NCBI RefSeq assembly: GCF_000003605.2
Contig: NW_003129855.1
Coordinates: forward strand, 931,424-957,136
Length of the DNA stretch: 25,713 nt
Origin: Saccoglossus kowalevskii
Lineage: Eukaryota > Hemichordata > Enteropneusta > Harrimaniidae
Reading direction: 5' to 3'
Shown piece by piece: positions 12,416 to 20,887 of the stretch. Each line of letters begins with the position of its first letter. Within the stretch, counting starts at the first letter, position 1. The translations under genes and the position numbers were made by a program. Below the pieces are notes generated by a model, which worked only from the letters and a program-made list of their open reading frames with translations, did no database searches and had not been told where the DNA came from.

Positions 12416-12475
12416 AAAATTAGCATAATCAAAATTAGTATAATCAAAATTAGCATAATCAAAATTAGCATAATC
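12416..12475. repeat. 15-bp tandem repeat, four copies
   Basis: AAAATTAGCATAATC repeated four times exactly head to tail (one G/T change in copy 2). It lies directly 3' (in the minus direction) of the reverse-transcriptase fragment and may be its terminal simple-repeat tail. Confidence 0.9.
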
Positions 12476-12479
12476 CTGA

Positions 12480-12661
12480 GAGGATCATGCTATGGTCCAT
12501 AGTGTCAAATGTAGAAGAGAGATCCATAAGAACTAGAAGTACACATTTACCGGCACCAATTGCAAGCGCTGTCGTTGTTAATATTACAAGTGCAATGTCT
12601 GTACTTTGTAGACAAAGGTGGTATATGATGCCTAGTGCACACTGGTTGTCATTTGTACGAG
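12480..12661 (-). pseudogene. Non-LTR retrotransposon reverse-transcriptase fragment
   Basis: The minus-strand frame reads QSTDIALVILTTTALAIGAG followed by KCVLLVLMDLSSTFDTMDHS. This matches the conserved start of LINE reverse transcriptases of the Jockey/CR1/RTE kind (STETALL...GK..LLVLLDLSAAFDTVDH). The first catalytic Asp of motif A is the GAT at 12524-12522. Only about 60 residues remain: the frame enters the N gap on its 5' side and stops on its 3' side just after SMIL, long before the YADD box. It is therefore a 3'-truncated, dead remnant. Confidence 0.8.
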
Positions 12662-12797
12662 NNNNNNNNNNNNNNNNNNNNNNNNNNNNNNNNNNNNNNN
12701 NNNNNNNNNNNNNNNNNNNNNNNNNNNNNNNNNNNNNNNNNNNNNNNNNNNNNNNNNNNNNNNNNNNNNNNNNNNNNNNNNNNNNNNNNNNNNNNNN
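12662..12797. other. Assembly gap (136 N)
   Basis: Undetermined bases. The gap is flanked by the LINE fragment on the left and a pure tetranucleotide tract on the right, so it probably represents a collapsed repeat and its true length is unknown. Confidence 0.99.
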
Positions 12798-12877
12798 TTC
12801 ATTCATTCATTCATTCATTCATTCATTCATTCATTCATTCATTCATTCATTCATTCATTCATTCATTCATTCATTCA
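12798..12877. repeat. (TTCA)20 microsatellite
   Basis: An uninterrupted tetranucleotide tract of 20 units, touching the gap. It generates spurious FIHS-repeat frames on the plus strand. Confidence 0.98.
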
Positions 12878-13129
12878 ATAGAGTTGCTTTATACTGTGAA
12901 CTTTTCACTCTGTCCAAAACCACAAATCTAAAATATAACACATTTGATTAATAAAATGAATGCAGTATCCAAATACCAACGTCATACAGGTGTGATTAAA
13001 ACCAGGTACTATATGTAATATGATATAAATGGGATGTGTGGAGAGTGAGTGCTCTGAAACATGGGAAAGAAAAACGTGGAATTCAATGGATTGAACAGAA
13101 AGTAAGAACTCAAAATCCCTGTCCTTTAA

Positions 13130-13583
13130 GGTAGAAGCCTAGTCATAAATTTAAATACCCAGAATTTATTCATTTTGCAATAAAGTGTTCTCCAAGGCAA
13201 TGTAGGGATATTGACCAAAAAAAAGTTGGGGGTCACCAGCCTTTTTTCGAAAAATTGATGGTTATATTTCAGGTTCCTATAGCAGAGATATTATGCATTA
13301 TCTCAAAATCTAGCCTGGTGACATGGGCTAAAAATCATATATTGTAAATGACGGAGTACTTTTTGTTGTTCTAAATTATTTTAAAAATCTGGGTTTTAAA
13401 AAGTGTCAAATAATTTGTCTTAAAATAGCAATTTTCAAGAAATATTAGGACATGTTTCTCAGAAAGTGTAACTGTAACACACAAAATAATGCTATTTTGT
13501 TGTACCATGGGACATTAGCTTCATGATTGTACATAATAAACTAATAAAGATTGCCATGCGATTTATGACCAATTTTGCCTACC
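13130..13583. mobile_element. MITE-like element with TTAA at both ends
   Basis: 454 bp between TTAA at 13126-13129 and TTAA at 13584-13587. The termini are inverted: left GGTAG, AAGCCTAGTCATAAAT; reverse complement of right GGTAG, GCAAAATTGGTCATAAAT. The interior is AT-rich and non-coding. Its right TTAA is also the left TTAA of the next element. The termini differ from the GC-rich TTAA elements in this window, so it is a second family. Confidence 0.75.
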
Positions 13584-13587
13584 TTAA

Positions 13588-13743
13588 AGCAGGAGGGTAG
13601 TCACCTGCGCACGCGCGGGAGTTGAGTCCCGAGCGATGATAACAACACACGCTAAAACGCAAAGGCTCGTGGGTAGACGCTTGTTTGTAAACAACGACAC
13701 GCTATGGCCATCTGACGCATGCACATGTGACGACTCCCCCGCT
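13588..13743 (-). mobile_element. Short TTAA element, copy 1 (inverted relative to copies 2 and 3)
   Basis: 156 bp between TTAA at 13584-13587 and 13744-13747. The inverted termini are AGCAGGAGGGTAGTCACCTG and, in reverse complement of the right end, AGCGGGGGAGTCGTCACATG. The interior matches copy 2 in reverse complement (GTCGTTGTTTACAAACAAGC, GGCCATAGCGTGTCG). The size, short inverted ends and TTAA flank are those of a non-autonomous piggyBac-type element, though a TA target with AA-ended termini cannot be excluded. Confidence 0.85.
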
Positions 13744-13747
13744 TTAA

Positions 13748-14686
13748 TATAACACCATGCTTCCTGTCTGAATACTCTGTAGTAACATACAAATTGGAAT
13801 AAGAGCAAATGAACTATAATGGAATCATTCTGAAAGTGGCAGAGATGTATGGCTCTAGGTTACAGAGGGTTAGGGGTACAATAAAAAGTAGGCGCGGGAT
13901 CATAAAGCCAAAAAATACGATTGCAAATGTCAAAACAATTCAAAGATTGATAATGTGTTCAAGATGTAACTGGGTGGAATACGGTAAGTAATACTTCCAA
14001 CAGCTGGAAAAACAAGAACAGTAGTCAAGTGAATACCGTTTTACAAAGATCTACGCTCATTATAATTTATAAGGTCAAATATAAAATGAAATTATGTTTC
14101 CGATAGAATAACCCAAACATTCCTAAATTAGAGATAGAGAGAGTAGGCATGTGTCGCTAGTAAGGAGAACAATCAGTTAAAAGTACAGGTGAAACATGGC
14201 GTGTGGCCAACGGTTTAAACATGGATCCTTTGATTCACGACTGGGTAGGCTGGCTTAGAATGTAAACTATTTTATAATGGAAAAACACAATGAATGATTT
14301 TCAGACAATAACTATAGATGGTTAAAATCAGACTGTACTCAAAATCTAAAACTATAGCCAGCTGATATTTGTGAGCCGCGACGTAAAATACGCAAACGAA
14401 CTATATCGGAAACAAAGCAGTTACGAGACCATTATATTCGTCGATAGATGGCGCTATTCCGAAGACCATGATGTTGATCTCCGTTCACTGCGGCATTTAC
14501 GTTTTTTCGGGTCTCATATTACTACTTAGTTAGATTTCCATAGATAACAATGTTAGCGTTTGGGGTATTGTTCTAATTTGCTAAAACCGTGTGCATGCAA
14601 TCAAGTTCTTATTACGAGAAATACATGACTCAAACTCATACAAAATGGATGTAAAAACGCACACAAACTTTTCAGTTTTTCTACTT
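13748..14686. other. No gene recognised
   Basis: Between the two oppositely oriented copies of the short TTAA element. Open frames are under 65 codons. No repeat or motif is recognised. Confidence 0.5.
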
Positions 14687-14690
14687 TTAA

Positions 14691-14840
14691 AGCGGGGGAG
14701 TCGTCATCTGCGCATGCGTCAGACGGCCATAGCGTGTCGTTGTTTACAAACAAGCGTCTACCCAGGGGTCTTTGCGTTTTTAGCAAACGTTGTTATCGTC
14801 CGTTGTGACTCAATTCCCGCGCAGGTGACGACCCTTCCGT
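14691..14840 (+). mobile_element. Short TTAA element, copy 2
   Basis: Left terminus TTAA then AGCGGGGGAGTCGTCATCTG. The right terminus is GCAGGTGACGACCCTTCCG followed by a decayed TTTCA in place of CTTTAA. Interior nearly the same as copy 1 in opposite orientation, about 950 bp away. Non-coding: the 90-codon plus frame over it is an artefact. Confidence 0.85.
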
Positions 14841-15111
14841 TTCATTTCCGATCCTCAAAATAATAACAGCCAGTTCAATAGATGAGATATAAGATCGACA
14901 GGTCACCTGTACTTGTCAATAAACAAACGTTAAGCTTTACATACTAGTCTAACAGATGACGTAATTGAAGTGCACCCAAACAAATCGCGATTTTAAATAA
15001 AACGCGGGGCTTTAACATTGACAGCAACCACGTGATTTCAGTTGAATCGAAGCATATATACAAGGCAGGATTTGATACGTCGAAAATGCTTGTCAGCAAA
15101 CAATCTGCTCT

Positions 15112-15145
15112 CTGATTGGTCTGTTTGGGCTGGGTAACCAATCAG
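15112..15145. promoter_or_regulatory. Inverted pair of CCAAT boxes
   Basis: CTGATTGGT at 15112-15120 and its exact reverse complement ACCAATCAG at 15137-15145, separated by 16 nt. Each arm is an NF-Y-type CCAAT core (CCAATCAG). No transcript start or gene can be assigned on either side. Confidence 0.3.
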
Positions 15146-15757
15146 GTAATGATTATGACAGTCTTTTGCCCGTTCACAAATACGCGCTTGGTAACGAATC
15201 GAATCGTGCCCTCAGTTTCCTCGTGTACGCTTCATTCAAGTTGTCGCCTGCAACTTACAGCCTTTGTATTTTTGATGCATTAATTATTAGATAATCCGTG
15301 TGTTTTAATTATCTCGTTTTTTAATATTATAGGTCTTAATAATACCTTGCTCAAATTATATATAAATAATTGTATGTATTAAAACATTCACATAAATATC
15401 ATGCAATATTGTGTGCGTGTGTCGATATTAAGAGGCTATGAAGTAGACTGACACTTAGACTGCCATAATCCAGGTGAGAACGAGGTTATCCACGTCGGCA
15501 AGACCCAATGTGTGATACATGATTGTTGATGACCTCCATTAACCTCAGTTAATGCAACACCATAAAAACCTTGTCAAATTCCATTAAAGTTACGATGGCT
15601 TGCCTAAAACAACGTGCTCGTTGAGTTTGGGAGCTTTAAATAATCCCTCATTGACGCAATACCTGGGACATAATCCGTATTTTACAGGCATATTATCATA
15701 ATGGAGTACAGTGGAATAGTACAATGTACCACGACTGATATCAGACAGACAGAAGTG

Positions 15758-15876
15758 ATAACATCTGACCTGCTTGATCCTACCAGTCAACAACGTTACA
15801 GTACAGACATGGAATATGACAACATCTAATCTGGTTTATCCTAACAGTCAATAACCTCATAGTACAGAAACATACA
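15758..15876. repeat. Two-copy 61-bp tandem duplication
   Basis: AACATCTGACCTGCTTGATC, CTACCAGTCAACAACGTTAC, AGTACAG (from 15760) is followed 61 nt later by AACATCTAATCTGGTTTATC, CTAACAGTCAATAACCTCAT, AGTACAG. Diverged in about a fifth of positions. Confidence 0.75.
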
Positions 15877-16272
15877 TTCACTGGTTTTGAGAGCAATCGT
15901 ATACGTCTATTCCCCCGAGGATTTTAAGTAGCAAATTTTCCCGAAAATAAATGAAATGCATGCAATTGTTCGTATGAACCCACAGGATAATTGGATATTC
16001 AAATCTACATCAATTGTCTGTTGAAAATAAATTAAAGAATAATTTATTCAAATTGTGACATTGATATTCTGATAATTTGTAATGACAGTCATAAATTTAG
16101 TATTTTTGTCTCTAAAACACGATTTTCATATATAATTACCCAGAACATCAATAAACTATAGTGGCATTGTGATCTACTATAACAAACAAACATTCCATGA
16201 ACAATTACAGAAGTAGATTTGGCATGGTGGTGAGTGACAACATTACGTAAGTTTGACCGTGCTGATAGCAAC

Positions 16273-16294
16273 CATGGAACTATATAGTTCCATG
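16273..16294. repeat. Perfect 22-bp palindrome
   Basis: Arms CATGGAAC and GTTCCATG around TATATA, perfectly self-complementary. The flanks (GATAGCAAC, GTAGCAACG) also partly resemble each other as a direct repeat. No known site recognised. Confidence 0.8.
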
Positions 16295-16640
16295 TAGCAA
16301 CGAACAAGTTACACGAAAGTTATATTTGATATTCTCAGACGCAGCACTGTGATGATATGCGAACAAATAACAGCTCTCCGTACTTCCTGTCCCGGCGTTC
16401 GCAATTTATTCACGCCTATCACGTTTATACACAATATTTATTAATAAAACAGGTTATTACTAAGTACGACCGACTGTCGACAGTGTAAGCACATTTTTTT
16501 TCCCGGTGAAGAAAACAATTGATTTTATTCCACGGATGTTAATGGATATGGAATGTTCATGAGATATTAGGTTCTTAGCCCTAAAGAGGTTGTTTAGTCA
16601 TATTGTTCGTGAATTTGTCATCCGAGAATAATCCTTATAG

Positions 16641-18650
16641 AGGCCATACAATTTAGAGACCAGTGGGCAAGAGATGCATCTTAATGTGAGGCACACACCT
16701 AAGTGGACTAGAACAATAGAAACCAAAGGGGGATAATGAGTCTAGGCTGTGAAAGGAGTCCCAGACCATGTAAAGGACTGAACTGCATCAATCTCGGAAA
16801 TGCTTATCCTGGCTAGCCTCAAGATTATGGTAAGGGCTGTCTTGCCTAACACACGGATGAATTATGCCATGTATTTGCCGCCAAATCCACCCGGCAAATC
16901 CATTAGGAATAAAAAGGATAGACAAGGTGCTGTGAACACCAATAACTGTAATGCTCCGTTTGTTGAGTTAGATCGGTTATAGCATTACACAAAGATACAC
17001 AAAGAAGCCTGGGATTGGAGTTAAACTATCAGCGACTTGCACATGTTTGTGAACACCAATGATGCAATGGTACAGAGAATTGTGATATGATCGCAAACCA
17101 GGTATTGACTGTGCTGATTTAGTGCGGCTGCCAAATTAGAACAAATACACCATCGTGTAACCACCACATGCTGATTGAGTGGAAACAGGTTCATGACTGG
17201 TTCTAATTCACCTGATGCATTTGGCACATATTACAGGTGAGCATTATAACCCGAATGCATACATCCTTGGATGACACCCTTGTCTAATAAGGCTGCAACC
17301 TTTGCCAATGTTGTACATACCTACTCTGGGTTGCTTAATAGCACGCCAAATGGATATTTCACTCTCAGGGGTGAATGAGAAATATGGTATTTTATCACTG
17401 ATGTGAACTTGACCATAATTTCACTTCACCACTGATCCAGACATAAGCGTAGGCCCACTAGAATGTGCAGTGGTAGAGTAGAACAGAAACAAGGGGATCA
17501 GAATAATAATGTGGATCAATTGTGTTTCTGGTGTTGGCATATGCTTCTCTATGAAATGGTGTACAAACGTTGTGAATGTCCACAAAGCAATACAATGCGC
17601 CTAGTTCCCGTGGCGGACTGCTAATTCTGAGGAATGATGGTTGCACCAAAGTGTTGAGCTGCCCATTCAAACCACAGAATTGGCATTGAACAGAACGTGT
17701 ACTGGCTTTGCCAGACTCCATGCCACCTTCCAATTGTTGTATTAGAGAATCCAATTGACTTTTGAATTAAATTTGCATGGGGATCCTCTCAATCATGTCT
17801 TTTGTACTCTGTTAATATTGTCATAAATTCCTCTATCATTGAACTGGGTTATTCTAGGTTTATATCAGACAGTTGCATGTATACTAGGTGCCCAGATGGT
17901 GCCTAGATACCATCAACCCGACCAGCAACATTCGATCAAGGACAGTCAGGCTCACAGTGCTAGCTACAAAGGCATTGTTCAAGTGCTGTAGTTTAGTAAG
18001 ATGGAATCCTTTCATAACGAGTTCCCTAGCAGAGATTCGATGACAACAAGTCTCAATAGCTACACCAAACCATGCTAAGAGATGAGATGGGAGACATTGC
18101 AAATCAACAAATCAAAATAATTGTAAAATTTTAGGTCGTATAGTGATTCACGTGGTGTCGTTTTGAGTGAAAATCTTGGAGATAAGTTATGTTGTTCCTG
18201 TAAGCAAGGACTGCTGAAAGTCTGTAATTTGGGTCCAATTTGCAAGGCAAAATAGCTGTAGATGATACTGATGTAAAGGTTGATAAGTGGTGTGCCGAGA
18301 GTGGTGAGCTTTTTGATTTTATAAAAGCAAATGTGGTTTATCTGTAACACTATAATAGCCTCCTTCACACTTAGACTCATTTATCCTTACATGATATGCA
18401 TTAAGGATATTGTTGTCATGGAGACATACATACTACAAAAGCATAACATTCATGGTCATTAATCAGAGTGAGTTGAAGGATGATAATCCATCATCCATGG
18501 AAATAACTCCTCTCCCTTGGGTCCAGTGGTTTACAGTTGAATTGAAACTGGGTGTTCCCTGGACGCTATATACCTGGAGTTCAAGGGTAGGTTTGAGGAC
18601 AATCACTGGTAAATCACATCCTGGAAGGTAGCATAAGACTAGCCTGTTAA
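16641..18650. other. Unrecognised region, possibly decayed transposon
   Basis: Base composition is less AT-rich than its surroundings. Medium-length frames occur on both strands (minus 17754-17458, 98 codons; minus 18102-17884; minus 18714-18463), with no motif I can name. The absence of long frames, with coding-like composition, suggests a degenerate mobile element. It lies left of the cysteine-rich fragment at 18651. Confidence 0.3.
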
Positions 18651-18842
18651 ATGGGCAACTCACTAGTGAGAACAATAGGTCTAACTTGGGTTGCTCAGGT
18701 AGAGGGCCCAGCACCCAGAATTAATGCTGCTGAATGTGCTGTTTGCTCAAAATCTTGCAACATCAGGAAAGAAAATCAGAAGTGCTTTCTTTATTGGACA
18801 AAAGAGTCCCCAGAAACATGCCACGGCAAAACAGCAAAATGA
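18651..18842 (+). pseudogene. Possible piggyBac transposase C-terminal cysteine-rich fragment
   Basis: The 63-codon frame contains AAECAVCSKSCNIRKENQKC followed by FLYWTKESPETCHGK. The order C-x2-C, then IRKE, then a spaced C..C/CH resembles the zinc-binding C-terminus of piggyBac transposases (C-x2-C..GIRKET..Y.C..C...P.LC). Two expected Cys are missing or displaced, and the catalytic Asp region could not be found upstream. TTAA elements nearby make the idea attractive, but the match is short and could be chance. Confidence 0.25.
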
Positions 18843-19438
18843 TTGTGATGACATGCCTGATGAAGTGTCAACACAATGTCAATTAGTATCCTTCCTTCCC
18901 TCCCTCCCAATGGATGTTCACCAGAGACCACTAGCTCTTACATCTAATACATGAACCTCCATCCAGGTCCAAGAGCATCTGTGATGACAATTATACTTGA
19001 CTTGGTTAAAATCAAAGACTTAGGAGGACCACTATGGGAGTGCATCCTAAAATCTATGTCAATTGTCTTGTTGAACATTGCATCATATACTGTTGTCTCC
19101 ACAGTGCCTGTAAACCCAACAAAATGTATGTCTGCAGAAACGCCATGGTAAAATGTTCTTTTTTTTATGATTGGATTAAGACAGATCAAGAATCATTAAA
19201 ATTGTTTTTGGCATTTGAAACATAGCACTGAGCCATATAGCTTACTATGCCATTGTAAGGGACTATCACCCTCTGTATCGCAATGCAATAACCTAGTCTA
19301 ATATAACTTAAGCCTTATCTGGGTTGATTCATTAGTGGTGATTATTTTACTAGCGACCACAATCCACCATGCAGAGAGTATAGAATGGTCTGAGATCGGG
19401 ATTTTCCGCTTTTGAAGTCTCAGGAACATTTCTAAGGT
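18843..19438. other. No gene recognised
   Basis: Short overlapping frames on both strands (18951-19225) with no recognisable family. Nothing else seen. Confidence 0.5.
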
Positions 19439-19742
19439 TTTCAGTGATGGTGAATAATAATTGCACACAGACTGGTGCAGCCTAACATCACAGTGCTAGG
19501 GTTCCAATGGTTTCAGAGATGGTGAATAATAATTGCAGACAGACTGGTGCAGCCTAACATCACAGTGCTAGGGTTCCAATGGTTTCAGTGATGGTGAATA
19601 ATAATTGCAGACAGACTGGTGCAGCCTAACATCACAGTGCTAGGGTTCCAATGGTTTCAGTGATGGTGAATAATAATTGCAGACAGACTGGTGCAGCCTA
19701 ACATCACAGTGCTAGGGTTCCAATGGTTTCAGAGATGGTGGA
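19439..19742. repeat. 72-bp minisatellite, 4.2 near-identical copies
   Basis: The unit begins TTTCAGTGATGGTGAATAAT and ends CTAGGGTTCCAATGG. Copies start at 19439, 19511, 19583 and 19655, with a partial copy at 19727. Exactly 72 bp each, with only a few changes (GTGATGG/GAGATGG, CACACAG/CAGACAG), so it expanded recently. It ends 4 bp before the TTAA-type element at 19746. Confidence 0.95.
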
Positions 19743-19749
19743 TGATTCA

Positions 19750-19906
19750 AGTGGGGGATTCGTCACCTGTGTACACAACAGACAACCATTGAGTGTCATT
19801 GTTTACAAATAACCATTTACCCATCAGCCTTTGCATTTTTCGCATGCAATGTTGTTGATGCTCAGGACTCAATTCCAATTTCTACGCAAGTAACGACCCC
19901 TCTGCT
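19750..19906 (+). mobile_element. Short TTAA element, copy 3 (diverged)
   Basis: Left end TTCA, AGTGGGGGATTCGTCACCTG; right end AGTAACGACCCCTCTGCT, TTAA (19907-19910). The interior keeps GTGTCATTGTTTACAAATAA and the TTTGCATTTTT motif of copy 2. It is more diverged than copies 1 and 2 and so older, with CpG sites largely lost. It lies about 110 bp beyond the predicted KATNIP poly(A) site. Confidence 0.8.
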
Positions 19907-20019
19907 TTAAATACAGAGAATAATATGAACCAGGGGTTCAATGTGACAATGGCACAAAAGCATCAAATAGCACAATGTCTGAACACTGAAAGTATTGTAC
20001 ATAAATACTGATATACCAG

Positions 20020-20828
20020 GTAAAGAAACATGTACATTTATTTATTGTAATAACTAGCCTATATACAAATTTAAAATAATTACATTTTAATACAAGTATA
20101 ACAAGTGAACTAACTTTTTCTAAAAGTATACAAAATATACAAATAAATCAGCAACACAAATTTGAGATATGCATAAAAGCTGTAAATAGCACTTAAAAGA
20201 ACAGCACATCTACAATATATATAGCCATCAAGTTCAAGGGATTCTACTGCTCATAACCGGTTGATATGAACATGTAACACACATTAGATATTATTACAAT
20301 GTAATCCGTAAAGTTGTGATTTGAATTCAAATATTTGTGCATATATATTCAGAATACATTCAATGTCAGCGTCAAAGGATCAATGACCAGAGCGTGCATG
20401 TTTGCATTGATGGACATCTACAATCAGCAATTTAAAAAAAATTACTTTACATTGTCTCCATCGTGAGTACACCATGCAGGACAGAGCAGCTCAAGATGGA
20501 TCACAAAGTGTACACAACATGTGGTACATTGGTATTCATAATAAGAAGGAGGTTAAAGGGTTGAGGTCGTGGTGCAAACAAACAAATTGTATAATTTCAC
20601 ATGCTTTGTATATGTCACATGGGACCCATATCTTCGTCTAATGGCCCCACTCTGTTAAGCCTCATGGCTACAATCAGTTCCAGAAAATATGCGAGGCTAA
20701 GTTAATCTGCCTGTAGGTGTGAACAGCGCCACCAAACACTGAAGTACTCCTAACATTTACTGAAAAGTAAAACTTGTCCAATGGGTTATGATTATTTACT
20801 TCAACTTTAGTCTTTAGTATCAGTTGCA
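20020..20828 (-). other. KATNIP: Probable 3' UTR of the KATNIP homologue
   Basis: About 800 nt of AT-rich sequence after the TGA at 20829, with no further long frame, ending near the only overlapping pair of canonical poly(A) hexamers on the minus strand. The end is inferred. A weaker ATTAAA-type hexamer lies a little upstream, near 20092. Confidence 0.55.
20037..20046 (-). terminator. Candidate polyadenylation signal (two overlapping AATAAA)
   Basis: The plus strand reads TTTATTTATT, giving two overlapping AATAAA hexamers on the minus strand about 785 nt after the KATNIP stop. Cleavage would be expected 10-30 nt further, near 20010-20030. Position and orientation fit, but AATAAA is common in AT-rich DNA. 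Confidence 0.5.
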
Positions 20829-20887
20829 TCAAAATCTTGGAAATTTCTTTCTTACAGAAGCTGGTACACTTGTCTTAGGCCTCAATG
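20829..20887 (-). CDS. KATNIP: KATNIP terminal coding exon F with stop codon
   Basis: 59 nt. Two bases complete an Ala codon, then LRPKTSVPASVRKKFPRF and TGA at 20831-20829. The acceptor is TTTATTTTCAG. ALRPKT is shared with the vertebrate C-terminus, which fixes the frame. The remaining residues are basic but not conserved. Confidence 0.9.

Larger units (their letters stand above)
14845..16640. other. Intergenic DNA, no gene recognised
   Basis: It contains an inverted CCAAT pair (15112-15145), a two-copy 61-bp tandem duplication (15758-15876) and a 22-bp perfect palindrome (16273-16294), described separately. No reading frame exceeds 72 codons. Confidence 0.5.

Noticed and set aside
12487-12951. 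Plus-strand frames with FIHS repeats
   Set aside because: They run through the N gap and the TTCA microsatellite and are antisense to the reverse-transcriptase fragment.
14591-14863. 90-codon plus-strand frame
   Set aside because: It spans the short TTAA element copy 2, whose other copies do not keep the frame.
17458-17754. Minus-strand region considered as a DIRS/Ngaro-type RNase H remnant
   Set aside because: A few residues (KPVRVLF, ALW) could be forced to fit in a shifted frame, but no ordered catalytic residues are present.
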